Assembly (NCBI GenBank): GCA_045656345.1
Contig: JAZOQZ010000107.1
Location: 1-49,018, forward strand
DNA length: 49,018 bases
DNA from: SIG452 sp045656345
GTDB taxonomy: Bacteria > Bacillota > Clostridia > UMGS1840
Direction of reading: 5' to 3'
The stretch's first letter is position 1; every line of letters begins with the position of its first letter. The notes under the pieces are model-generated. The model was not told the DNA's origin and did no database searches. It saw nothing but the letters and a program-made list of their open reading frames with translations. The translations under genes were made by a program, and so were the position numbers. Below are positions 24,134 to 32,312 of the stretch, in pieces.

Positions 24134-25492
24134 ATGATTAATAATTATGAAGTTATTGAAACTTTAAAAATGATTAACCAGGAAAACCTGGACGTAAGAA
24201 CGGTTACCATGGGAATTTCTCTTCGTGACTGTGCGCATTCTGACCCGAAAATCGCTTGTCAGAACATTTACGATAAAATCACCAAATATGCTGAAAAGTT
24301 GGTCCCTGTTGCACAAGGAATTGAAACGGAACTGGGGATTCCCATTGTAAACAAACGAATTTCCGTGACTCCCATTTCCATTGTGGCAGAAAGCAGTCAC
24401 ACCGATAATTACACCTGCTTTGCCGAAGCTCTGCAGAAAGCGGCAGACGAAGTTGGCGTAAACTTTTTGGGTGGATTTTCTGCATTGGTACATAAAGGGT
24501 TAACCAAAGGAGACGATATTTTAATCAACTCCATTCCTGATGCCTTAACTGCTACCAGAAATATCTGTTCTTCTGTAAACGTGGCATCCTTAAAAACAGG
24601 TCTTAATATGGATGCGGTAAAAAGAATGGGCGAAGTGATTGTGGATTTGGCACACCGCACCAAAGATCAGGATAGCATCGGTTGTGCAAAACTGGTGGTG
24701 TTTGCCAATGCGGTGGAGGATAATCCCTTTATGGCAGGTGCCTTCCACGGTATCGGCGAACCTGAATGTGTTATTAATGTGGGCGTTTCCGGTCCCGGTG
24801 TGGTACATTCTGCCCTCAAAAAAGTCAAAGGAGCAGACTTTGAAACCGTTGCGGAAACCATCAAGAAAACTGCATTTAAAATTACCCGTACCGGTCATTT
24901 GGTGGCTCAGGAAGCGGCAAGAAGACTGGGCGTGCCTTTCGGTATTGTAGACTTGAGCTTAGCTCCCACTCCTGCCATTGGTGACAGCGTTGCCCGTATC
25001 CTGGAAGAAATGGGGCTGGAGCGTTGCGGTACTCACGGTACCACTGCGGCATTGGCGCTGTTAAACGACGCCGTAAAAAAAGGCGGTATGTTTGCAAGTT
25101 CCTTTGTTGGTGGTTTATCCGGTGCGTTCATCCCTGTTTCTGAGGATGAAGGTATGATTGAAGCGGCAGCTATGGGTGCCCTTTCCTTGGATAAATTAGA
25201 AGCAATGACCTGCGTTTGCTCCGTGGGTCTGGATATGATTGCCGTTCCCGGTGATACTCCTGCTTCCACCATTTCTGCCATCATTGCAGACGAAGCGGCC
25301 ATCGGTGTGGTGAATCAGAAAACCACCGCAGTCCGCGTAATTCCTGCCTACGGTAAAAAAGAAGGCGACTACGTGGAATTCGGCGGATTATTAGGCAAAG
25401 CACCTGTAATGGGCGTTCATCCTTACAGTAGTGAAGCATTTATTGCGAGAGGCGGACGGATTCCTGCCCCCATCCAATCCCTCAAAAACTAA
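24134..25492 (+). CDS. UPF0210/PFL-like family protein
   Basis: The 452-residue product matches the UPF0210 (DUF711) family, which is structurally related to pyruvate formate-lyase-like folds. Conserved stretches include TVTMGISLRDCAHSD near the N-terminus, VNKRISVTPISIV, the GVSGPGVV motif and GIVDLSLAPTPAIGDSVA. No radical-enzyme glycine motif is obvious at the C-terminus. It is the constant partner of the ACT-domain protein encoded just upstream. The biochemical role is unknown. Confidence 0.92.
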   Translation: MINNYEVIETLKMINQENLDVRTVTMGISLRDCAHSDPKIACQNIYDKITKYAEKLVPVAQGIETELGIPIVNKRISVTPISIVAESSHTDNYTCFAEALQKAADEVGVNFLGGFSALVHKGLTKGDDILINSIPDALTATRNICSSVNVASLKTGLNMDAVKRMGEVIVDLAHRTKDQDSIGCAKLVVFANAVEDNPFMAGAFHGIGEPECVINVGVSGPGVVHSALKKVKGADFETVAETIKKTAFKITRTGHLVAQEAARRLGVPFGIVDLSLAPTPAIGDSVARILEEMGLERCGTHGTTAALALLNDAVKKGGMFASSFVGGLSGAFIPVSEDEGMIEAAAMGALSLDKLEAMTCVCSVGLDMIAVPGDTPASTISAIIADEAAIGVVNQKTTAVRVIPAYGKKEGDYVEFGGLLGKAPVMGVHPYSSEAFIARGGRIPAPIQSLKN

Positions 25493-25507
25493 GGCTTGAT
25501 AAATGGC

Positions 25508-25589
25508 GCAGAATCGATGAACCTCATCGCTCGCCGTACACATGGTACGGCTTCGGATAACCCCTTCGGGTTCGGTTGCTCTATTCTGC
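25508..25589. other. Cloverleaf-like inverted-repeat element or structured RNA
   Basis: An 82-nt block closes on a 7-bp helix GCAGAAT/ATTCTGC (25508-25514 with 25583-25589). Inside are three perfect hairpins: CGATGA-ACC-TCATCG (25515-25529), GCCGTAC-ACATG-GTACGGC (25533-25551) and AACCC-CTTC-GGGTT (25559-25572). This makes a four-way junction. It is not a tRNA, as the loops do not fit. It lies between the UPF0210 gene and the terminator shared with noc and overlaps no credible gene. It may be a dispersed repeat or a non-coding RNA. Confidence 0.6.
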
Positions 25590-25666
25590 ATCCATTTCTC
25601 TGCGCCCTTGGGTATCGGAAAACAGAATATTTGATTGAAAAAGTTGGTTTAAACAACAAGAATAAG

Positions 25667-25701
25667 AAAAAAGACTGTATCAAAAAGATACAGTCTTTTT
25701 T
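25667..25701. terminator. Bidirectional terminator between the UPF0210 gene and noc
   Basis: A 15-bp perfect stem, AAAAAAGACTGTATC with its complement, around AAAAA gives T-runs on both strands. Confidence 0.93.
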
Positions 25702-25704
25702 CGT

Positions 25705-26532
25705 TCAGGAGGACGATTGGGAAAGTTGGGATTTGTCAATGCGAATCACATATTCGATATGGGTATCGGTTTCATTTTTTTTGGTATTTGCAGCCACGCC
25801 TGCTTTGTTCATCATTTCCACTGCCTGTTTTAAGGTGTTGGAAAAAATACGAATATCTCGAAACAGAGGCACCAACCGTTTTTCCTTTTTTTCTTTGGAT
25901 CGTTTTTCAGCCAGTAAACTATCCACATAGCTTTCTGTTTCCATCACATTTAAGCTTTTTGAAACAATCTGGTGTATTGCTTTTTTTTGAAGCTCCTTGT
26001 TTTCAATGCGAAGCAATGTTCTGCAATGCCGTTCACTAAGCTGATGCTCCACCGCCAAAGCTTTGATTTCGTCGCTTAAACGCAGCAGACGGAGCTTGTT
26101 GGCAATGGTGGACTGCTTTTTCCCTAATTTAAAGGCAAGCTCGTCCTGGGTGTAGGCAAATTCCCGAATCAGTTTGTCGTAAGAGATTGCTTCTTCAAAA
26201 AAACTAAGGTCGGCACGTTGCAGATTTTCAATTAAGGCAACCAGGGCAGAAGCGTCCTCGTTCACATTCATCACAATCACGGGAACTTCCTTTAATCCAA
26301 TGAGTTTTGCGGCTTTTAAGCGTCGTTCTCCCGCAATCAGTTCATAGGTGGTATCGTTTAATTTCCGAACGGTTAACGGTTGGATAATACCGCAGGAACG
26401 AATGGATTCTGCCAATTCAAACAGGGCGCTTTCTTCAAAAATTTTGCGGGGTTGATGAGGATTTTTTAAAATGGAATCCGTAAAAACCGTAATCATTCTG
26501 TTTTTTTGCGATGATTTTGGAAAAAGATTCAT
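25705..26532 (-). CDS. noc: ParB/Noc-family nucleoid occlusion protein
   Basis: The 275-residue protein has the ParB CTPase fold (SIRSCGIIQPLTVR, then AGERRLKAAK and ENLQRADLSFFEEA). A helix-turn-helix follows, KLGKKQSTIANKLRLLRL, which resembles Noc more than Spo0J, as does LNVMETESYVDSLL. The basic C-terminal part would dimerise. Noc binds dispersed sites and keeps the division septum off the nucleoid; a chromosome-partition ParB is the alternative. No parA-like gene is adjacent, which fits Noc. The ATG follows AAAGGAGG. A Noc gene is usually close to the replication origin, but no other origin genes are seen here. Confidence 0.82.
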   Translation of the reverse strand: MNLFPKSSQKNRMITVFTDSILKNPHQPRKIFEESALFELAESIRSCGIIQPLTVRKLNDTTYELIAGERRLKAAKLIGLKEVPVIVMNVNEDASALVALIENLQRADLSFFEEAISYDKLIREFAYTQDELAFKLGKKQSTIANKLRLLRLSDEIKALAVEHQLSERHCRTLLRIENKELQKKAIHQIVSKSLNVMETESYVDSLLAEKRSKEKKEKRLVPLFRDIRIFSNTLKQAVEMMNKAGVAANTKKNETDTHIEYVIRIDKSQLSQSSS

Positions 26533-26578
26533 ACTCTTTCCTCCTTTTTTGCCGAGTTGGAAATATTTTACAATTTTT

Positions 26579-26607
26579 ATTATAGCAGCAAAAGGAAAGA
26601 AAGTAAA
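26579..26607 (-). promoter_or_regulatory. Sigma-A promoter of noc
   Basis: TTTACT (plus 26602-26607), 17 bp, TATAAT (plus 26579-26584) on the minus strand, about 45 bp before the noc start. Confidence 0.72.
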
Positions 26608-26655
26608 GAAAAATCGTTCGACATTTTTTGTGGTGAATTGTTTATAGTGGATGAT

Positions 26656-27336
26656 TTATTCCTCCCACATAGATGCGTAAAGATAGTTTTGGGGGTTGAT
26701 TGGTTCGCCGTCCTTTTCCAACTCAAAATGCAGATGGCAGGGAAGGTGCGCCTCCCAGATGCCGGATTCTCCCATGGCACCAATAATTTCCCCTTCACGA
26801 ACCTTTTGTCCAACGCGGACGGTACCGTCTCCGGAAAGGTTGGCGTAACGGGTCAGATAGCCGCCTTCGTGGGAAATTTCCACGGTGTAACCGTGTTCAT
26901 AGTCGAACTCATTTCTGGTGACGGTTCCGTTGGATGCCGCATAGACAGGAGTGGATTTTTCGCCGCCGAAATCAATGCCTAAATGGGCACGGTAATCACC
27001 GTATGTTTCCTGAAACACCAACAGATCTTCGGTGTAATCAGAGAGCACTTCTGCCCCCGATACAGGAAGAGATATCTGAAGTGTGGCAGGTGTTGGCTCC
27101 GGTGTGGGTGCAAGGGTGGCTATCGGTGTGGGTGACGGCGGAAGTGTGGGGCGTGCCGCAGGAGAGGGCAAAATGGTGACGGTAGGTGTTGGGATTGGAT
27201 TTTTTGCCAGATTATTGGCGTTTAAAGCCAGTTCTTTTTCCAGATGTGTGGTCATTGTGTTGGAAACTGCCATGGTAATGACTGTGATAATCCCTGCCAG
27301 ACTAAGTAGGGTAAGAAATGTTTTTCCTTTTTTCAT
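26656..27336 (-). CDS. spoIIQ: M23 endopeptidase-like sporulation protein SpoIIQ
   Basis: The 226-residue protein has one N-terminal membrane segment, a proline/threonine-rich linker (residues about 47-85) and a LytM/M23 domain. Zn ligands are kept: HLGID (HxxxD) and CHLHFEL (HxH). This is as in clostridial SpoIIQ and unlike the inactive Bacillus form. SpoIIQ sits in the forespore membrane and forms the channel with SpoIIIAH across the engulfing space. The gene lies 74 bp after spoIID, the arrangement known from Clostridia, and has its own forespore-type promoter match. An AAAGGACGG site precedes the ATG. Confidence 0.87.
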   Translation of the reverse strand: MKKGKTFLTLLSLAGIITVITMAVSNTMTTHLEKELALNANNLAKNPIPTPTVTILPSPAARPTLPPSPTPIATLAPTPEPTPATLQISLPVSGAEVLSDYTEDLLVFQETYGDYRAHLGIDFGGEKSTPVYAASNGTVTRNEFDYEHGYTVEISHEGGYLTRYANLSGDGTVRVGQKVREGEIIGAMGESGIWEAHLPCHLHFELEKDGEPINPQNYLYASMWEE

Positions 27337-27378
27337 AAAAATCCGTCCTTTGTTTTCAAAAAATTTGAGACTATGTCA

Positions 27379-27406
27379 AGTGTAACCATTCTTCGGTTTT
27401 TTATAC
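27379..27406 (-). promoter_or_regulatory. Candidate sigma-F (forespore) promoter of spoIIQ
   Basis: On the minus strand GTATA (plus 27402-27406) is followed after 14 bp by GGTTACACTT (plus 27378-27387). This matches the forespore consensus GGnnAnAnTw well. The spoIIQ ATG is about 42 bp further on. spoIIQ is a sigma-F gene in Bacillus subtilis, so place and pattern agree. Confidence 0.6.
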
Positions 27407-27410
27407 CTTG

Positions 27411-28382
27411 TCAGTTGGCAATTTCCACACCGGTGTAATATTTTTTCAAAATTTGTTCATAGGTATATCCTTGTTTTGCCAGGTGATTGGCACCGTATTG
27501 ACTCATTCCCACGCCGTGTCCGTTTCCTTTGGTGGTAACGCTAATCACATCTGTGGTTTCCACGGTGAAATTGGTGGAGCGAAGCCCTAAGAGAGAGCGA
27601 AGCTCCACCCCCGAAAATTCCACTCCGCAAAGCAACACGGATTTCACGCTTCCCGATTCATTTCGTACCCAATTGGTGAACCAGCTTTTTAAGTCTTGTG
27701 AAAAAGTAACTTTTTTCGTGCCTGCATTGATCTTTTGCCGGAATTCATCGGGGGAAAACACTGTGTTCTCCTGATACCGCGGAGATGCTTCCTCTCCTTC
27801 TGAGAAAACGGAAATCAGGTAAGGAACCGCGTTTCCCCAAACATCTTCTGCGTTTTCCGTCATCCCCGAGGAGGTGGAATGAAACACTGCAGAGATAGGC
27901 TCGCCCTGATACACCAAAATCTGATTTTTGGTGGAATCCACTGCTTGTTTGATTTTTTCAAGATGAGCGGGACTTTCTGAGAATTTTCGAGACAGTTCCT
28001 GTGGAGTCAAATATGCTTTACAGTGAGCAGAATCAGAGCACACATTGGCATCCGGATGATCTTTGTTGGGAGATTTTGAGCGGTTTACGGTGTAGGTTCT
28101 TGCGGCAACTGCCTGAGCTTTTAACGCCTCCGTTTCAAAAGACGCAGGCATTTCACCTGCTACCACACCGTAGAGGTATTCTTCCAAAGGAAGGATAACA
28201 GGAACACCGTTATGAAGCAGGGTGATTTCGGTTGGGATTTCTGCCGTCAGCGTATTTGGTTGTTCGAAAGCAGATTCCTTAAAAAAGGATGTTCCGAGCA
28301 TACCGAATATCAGGGGGATCATCCATATCATCACAAAGATTCCGCTCCCAAGCAGGAGCGGAAAAAATTTGTTCTTTTTCAT
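27411..28382 (-). CDS. spoIID: Stage II sporulation protein D (lytic transglycosylase)
   Basis: SpoIID degrades peptidoglycan during engulfment. The 323-residue protein has a membrane anchor (about residues 7-28). The catalytic region VVAGEMPASF carries the essential glutamate, followed by EALKAQAVAARTY, the Cys-rich CSDSAHCKAY and the C-terminal signature GNGHGVGMSQYGAN. The ATG at 28382 follows GAAGGT and begins the signal anchor with MKK; an in-frame ATG at 28454 would add 24 unrelated residues and is rejected. spoIIQ follows on the same strand. Confidence 0.95.
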   Translation of the reverse strand: MKKNKFFPLLLGSGIFVMIWMIPLIFGMLGTSFFKESAFEQPNTLTAEIPTEITLLHNGVPVILPLEEYLYGVVAGEMPASFETEALKAQAVAARTYTVNRSKSPNKDHPDANVCSDSAHCKAYLTPQELSRKFSESPAHLEKIKQAVDSTKNQILVYQGEPISAVFHSTSSGMTENAEDVWGNAVPYLISVFSEGEEASPRYQENTVFSPDEFRQKINAGTKKVTFSQDLKSWFTNWVRNESGSVKSVLLCGVEFSGVELRSLLGLRSTNFTVETTDVISVTTKGNGHGVGMSQYGANHLAKQGYTYEQILKKYYTGVEIAN

Positions 28383-28464
28383 AAAAATAAGACCTTCTTT
28401 CGTTTGCTTTGTCATAGAATGGAATATCGGGAGAATCTTCTGCCGAAAAAACATAAAATTTTAC

Positions 28465-28493
28465 TTGCTTTTTTTTAGAAGTTATTGTATAAT
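28465..28493 (+). promoter_or_regulatory. Sigma-A promoter of lon
   Basis: TTGCTT (28465-28470), 17 bp, TATAAT (28488-28493), the same boxes as fba. The transcript would start near 28500 and carry a structured leader of about 97 nt. Confidence 0.8.
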
Positions 28494-28511
28494 ATTATTT
28501 AATGTATATGT
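28484..28511 (-). promoter_or_regulatory. Possible sigma-E (mother-cell) promoter of spoIID
   Basis: On the minus strand ACATATA (plus 28505-28511), 13 bp, TATACAAT (plus 28484-28491). The second box is one base from the sigma-E -10 consensus CATACAnT. It overlaps the lon promoter, so sporulation transcription of spoIID could hinder lon. The match in the -35 box is only moderate. Confidence 0.35.
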
Positions 28512-28579
28512 ATGACCATTTATCAGTATGCCTTGGGAAGTTTAGCTTCCCATTATCTTCCAAGAATCCGATTGGTCAT
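28512..28579 (+). promoter_or_regulatory. Structured 5' leader of lon with alternative pairings
   Basis: ATGACCA (28512-28518) pairs with TGGTCAT (28573-28579) and closes the leader. Inside, CTTGGGAAG (28532-28540) can pair either with CTTCCCA (28546-28552) or with CTTCCAAG (28557-28564). The two options exclude each other. The closing helix ends just before the AAGGAG site of lon, so its folding could affect translation. Confidence 0.5.
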
Positions 28580-28596
28580 CACAAGGAGTTTATTGT

Positions 28597-31017
28597 ATGA
28601 CAAAAGAAAATCACAATATGATAGAAGAAATCATCACCGAGGAAATGGCGGTTCTTCCCCTTCGGGGAGTATCCATTTTTCCGCACACGGTGATGCATCT
28701 GGATGCCCAGAGAAAAGTTTCTGTGGCGGCAATTGAATATGCAATGCAGCATAATAAACCTGTGTTTTTATTGGCACAGGTGGACCCTTCCGTGGAGCAT
28801 CCCAAGGAAGGAGATTTTTACCGTATCGGCACCATCGCCAAGGTGAAACAGCTTTTAAAACTTCCCAACAACTGCGTGAGAGTTCTGGTGGATGCCAGAA
28901 TCCGTGGCGAAAGCTTTGCCGTGTATGAACAGGACGGTATGCTCTTTTCTCAGGTGAAGCGTTGCCCCAGACGGCAGGTTGCCCGCCGTTCCAAACAGTT
29001 GGAAGCCCAGATTCGTTCTTTAAAGGACGTGTATGCGGAATACTTTAAGCTGGTGGGCAGAATTTCCCCCGATGTGATGGGCGGAATTGTTTCCACAAAC
29101 GATATAGAAAAGTTAACCGACATTATCTGCGGAAGCCTGTTTGTGGATTATGATGAAAAGCAGTATCTTCTGGAATTATTGGATCCTAAGAAACGTGTCA
29201 GCGAACTGATTAAGATTTTAACGGCGGAAATTGACCTTCTGCAATTGGAAATTGACATTCAGGCAAAGGTGAAAAGCCAGATTGATAAAAATCAGAAGGA
29301 ATACTATTTAAGAGAGCAGATTCGTGCCATTCACGAAGAGCTTGGGGAAGAGGAAGATGTTCATTCTGAATCCGACGAGTATCTGAAAAAATTAGAGGGC
29401 ATCAGAACTGCTTTATCCGTGGATTCCTATGAAAAGCTGAAAAAGCAGATCAGTCGTTTCGGAAAGATGCATCCTCAGGCACAGGAAACAATGGTGGAGA
29501 GAAACTATCTGGACACCATCTTCGATTTGCCTTGGTTGAAAACCACCAAAGAGAATATTGATTTAAAGAAATGCTTAGAAAAGTTGGACCGTGACCATTA
29601 CGGTCTGGATAAAGTAAAAGAGAAACTTTTAGAATACTTGTCTGCCAAAAAGTTTAATCCCGAAATCAAGTCCCAGATTTTATGTCTGGTTGGACCACCG
29701 GGAGTAGGGAAAACTTCTATTGTGAAATCCATTGCGGATTCCATCGGCAGAAAATATCAGAGAATGTCTTTAGGCGGTGTTCACGACGAAGCGGAAATCC
29801 GTGGTCACAGACGTACCTATGTGGGAGCGATGCCGGGCAAGATTATGTCTGCTATTCGTACCGCAGGGGTAAAAAATCCGCTTATCTTATTAGACGAAAT
29901 TGATAAGCTCGGTAAGGATATGAGAGGTGATCCTGCCAGTGCACTTCTGGAAGCACTGGACAAAGAGCAGAATAACACCTTTACCGACCACTATGTGGAT
30001 TTGCCCTTTGATTTATCCGAAGTGCTCTTTATCACCACAGCCAACAGCCTGGATACCATTCCCGGTCCGTTACTTGACCGTATGGAAGTGATTGAATTAT
30101 CGGGCTATACCCGCTACGAAAAGTATCGCATTGCCACCGATTATCTGGTGAAAAAGCAGTACAAAGAGCATAAAATCACTAAGAAAACCTTGAAAATTGA
30201 CGATAGTGCAATTTATTCCATCATCGATTATTATGTGAGAGAAGCAGGGGTTCGCCGATTAGAGAGAACCTTGGTCACCTTAATTCGTAAGGCGGAGAAA
30301 GAAATGCTTCTTTCGGATAAAAAATCCATCACCGTCAATGAAAATAATTTAGAAGCCTTCTTAGGAAAGAAGAAATATATCGTAGATCCCAAAAATGCTT
30401 TCCCCGAAGTGGGTGCGGCATTAGGGCTTGCCTGGACTGCCGCAGGTGGAGACACCTTGTTCTGCGAAGCGGTGGCTGTGGACGGCACGGGTAAAATCGA
30501 GGCAACGGGAAGCTTGGGGGATGTGATGAAAGAATCTGCGAAAATTGCAGTTGCTTACATTCGTTCCGTGGCAGACCGTTTGAACTTAGATAAGGATTTT
30601 TACAAAACCAAAGATATTTATATTCATTTTCCCGACGGGGCAACGCCCAAAGACGGTCCTTCTGCTGGGATTACTATTGCCTTAGCGGTAACCTCTGCAT
30701 TAACAGGCAGAAAAATCCGTAATGATGTGGCAATGACGGGTGAAATTTCCATCCGCGGAAAAGTGCTTCCCATCGGAGGGTTGAAGGAAAAATCCATTTC
30801 CGCCCACCGAGCAGGCGTGTTTAACATCATCATTCCCAAGGAAAACGAAAAAGACTTAGAAGACATCCCGAAAGAAATTTTTAATGATTTCAACTTTATG
30901 AGTGTTTCTGAGTTTTGGGAAGTTCTGGAAATTGCGCTTCTTCCCAAAGATGATGATTTTATGAATCTTTCCGAGGATTCATATTCCAATTACAACCTCT
31001 ATGAGAACAAAATATAA
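28597..31017 (+). CDS. lon: ATP-dependent protease Lon
   Basis: Lon unfolds and degrades damaged and regulatory proteins. The 806-residue protein has the N-terminal substrate domain (LPLRGVSIFPHTVMHL), a long helical region and an AAA+ module with Walker A GPPGVGKTS (about residue 366) and Walker B LILLDEID (about 428). The protease domain carries the catalytic Ser in PKDGPSAG (about 690) and the Lys in the GLKEKSISAHRAG stretch. Full length is normal. AAGGAG precedes the ATG. It heads a run with hisS 15 bp downstream and aspS, perhaps one operon. Confidence 0.97.
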   Translation: MTKENHNMIEEIITEEMAVLPLRGVSIFPHTVMHLDAQRKVSVAAIEYAMQHNKPVFLLAQVDPSVEHPKEGDFYRIGTIAKVKQLLKLPNNCVRVLVDARIRGESFAVYEQDGMLFSQVKRCPRRQVARRSKQLEAQIRSLKDVYAEYFKLVGRISPDVMGGIVSTNDIEKLTDIICGSLFVDYDEKQYLLELLDPKKRVSELIKILTAEIDLLQLEIDIQAKVKSQIDKNQKEYYLREQIRAIHEELGEEEDVHSESDEYLKKLEGIRTALSVDSYEKLKKQISRFGKMHPQAQETMVERNYLDTIFDLPWLKTTKENIDLKKCLEKLDRDHYGLDKVKEKLLEYLSAKKFNPEIKSQILCLVGPPGVGKTSIVKSIADSIGRKYQRMSLGGVHDEAEIRGHRRTYVGAMPGKIMSAIRTAGVKNPLILLDEIDKLGKDMRGDPASALLEALDKEQNNTFTDHYVDLPFDLSEVLFITTANSLDTIPGPLLDRMEVIELSGYTRYEKYRIATDYLVKKQYKEHKITKKTLKIDDSAIYSIIDYYVREAGVRRLERTLVTLIRKAEKEMLLSDKKSITVNENNLEAFLGKKKYIVDPKNAFPEVGAALGLAWTAAGGDTLFCEAVAVDGTGKIEATGSLGDVMKESAKIAVAYIRSVADRLNLDKDFYKTKDIYIHFPDGATPKDGPSAGITIALAVTSALTGRKIRNDVAMTGEISIRGKVLPIGGLKEKSISAHRAGVFNIIIPKENEKDLEDIPKEIFNDFNFMSVSEFWEVLEIALLPKDDDFMNLSEDSYSNYNLYENKI

Positions 31018-31032
31018 GAAAGGGTGATTCCT

Positions 31033-32283
31033 ATGGCTAAATTAAGTGCACCCAAAGGAACCAAAGACGTACTGCCCCAGGACAGTTACCGTTGGCAGTA
31101 TGTGGAAAGCGTTTTAAAGCAAATCTGCAACGATTTTAATTTTAAAGAAATCAGAACTCCCACCTTTGAGTCAACCGAGGTGTTTGCCCGTGGGGTGGGG
31201 GACACCACCGACGTGGTAACCAAAGAAATGTACACCTTTTTGGATAAGGGTGGCAGAAGCATTACCCTTCGTCCCGAAGGTACTGCAGGGGTGGCAAGAA
31301 GTTTTGTGGAAAACGGTTTGTATGCAGGGGTTCTTCCCTTAAAACTGTTTTACTTAATTTCCTGCTTCCGTTATGAAAAACCCCAGGCAGGAAGACTTCG
31401 TGAATTCCATCAGTTTGGTGTGGAAATGCTTGGCACAACCACTCCCAATTCCGATGCAGAAGCCATCATCTTCGGTGCTGAAATTTTTAGACGCTTAAAT
31501 ATCGGCAACATTACTTTAAACTTAAACAATATCGGTTGTAAAGAATGTCGCAAAGCCTACAACGAAAAATTAAAAGCGTTTTTAGAAGAAAAGAAAGAAT
31601 CTCTGTGCGAAACCTGTCAGGAACGACTTGGCAAGAATCCTATGCGAATCTTTGACTGCAAATCCGAAGTGTGTCAGTCCTTAATTCAGGATGCACCCAC
31701 TATTTTTGACTGTGTGTGTGATGATTGCCGTGACCATTTCAACACCGTGACCGACATTTTAGACACCGTGGGTATCACCTACAAAATTGATAAAGGTATC
31801 GTTCGTGGACTGGATTACTATTCCAAAACCGTATTTGAATTTGTGTCCGACAATATTGGTGCACAGGGCACTGTGCTTGGCGGCGGAAGATACGATGGAC
31901 TGATTGCCGACTTAGGCGGTAACGATGCACCGGGTATCGGTTTTGCAATGGGGATTGAACGTTTGCTTCTGTTGGCAGAAGGTTCCATGGAAGTGCCCGA
32001 AAACAACCCCGATGTGTTCTTGATTCCCATCGGTGATGCGGCGAAAAAACAGGTTTACCAATTGGTTTACAGTCTTCGTGGGCAAGGCATTTCTGCGGAA
32101 TATGACCTGAATGGCCGTTCCGTGAAAGCGCAGATGAAATATGCCGATAAAATCGGCGCCAAATATACAGTGGTAATCGGGGATGACGAAATTGCTCAAG
32201 GAAGCTATCCTGTGAAAAATATGCAAAACGGCGAAACCGTGAACGTAGCTCCCGATGAAATCGCAAAAATTGTGAAAGCGTAA
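31033..32283 (+). CDS. hisS: Histidine-tRNA ligase
   Basis: This class II aminoacyl-tRNA synthetase has 416 residues. It shows motif 2 (CFRYEKPQAGRLREFHQFG), the histidine-specific GLDYYSKTVFEF segment, GGGRYDGL and motif 3 (GFAMGIERLLLL), then the anticodon-binding domain. The ATG at 31033 follows GAAAGGGTG and starts AKLSAPKGTKD as expected. An in-frame earlier codon at 31024 is rejected. It precedes aspS by 29 bp, the common Firmicutes order. No T-box leader is visible in the 15-bp gap after lon. Confidence 0.97.
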   Translation: MAKLSAPKGTKDVLPQDSYRWQYVESVLKQICNDFNFKEIRTPTFESTEVFARGVGDTTDVVTKEMYTFLDKGGRSITLRPEGTAGVARSFVENGLYAGVLPLKLFYLISCFRYEKPQAGRLREFHQFGVEMLGTTTPNSDAEAIIFGAEIFRRLNIGNITLNLNNIGCKECRKAYNEKLKAFLEEKKESLCETCQERLGKNPMRIFDCKSEVCQSLIQDAPTIFDCVCDDCRDHFNTVTDILDTVGITYKIDKGIVRGLDYYSKTVFEFVSDNIGAQGTVLGGGRYDGLIADLGGNDAPGIGFAMGIERLLLLAEGSMEVPENNPDVFLIPIGDAAKKQVYQLVYSLRGQGISAEYDLNGRSVKAQMKYADKIGAKYTVVIGDDEIAQGSYPVKNMQNGETVNVAPDEIAKIVKA

Positions 32284-32312
32284 TTTTACCGTACAGAAAG
32301 GATTGATTATAA

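Noticed and set aside
25508..25589. A tRNA gene, because of the cloverleaf-like fold
   Set aside because: There is no T-loop, no seven-base anticodon loop and the arm lengths do not fit.
25496..25930. A 144-codon plus-strand open frame
   Set aside because: It crosses the cloverleaf element and terminator and then runs antisense to noc; no binding site or family resemblance.
31018..31032. T-box leader for hisS
   Set aside because: The gap between lon and hisS is only 15 bp and leaves no room for a leader.
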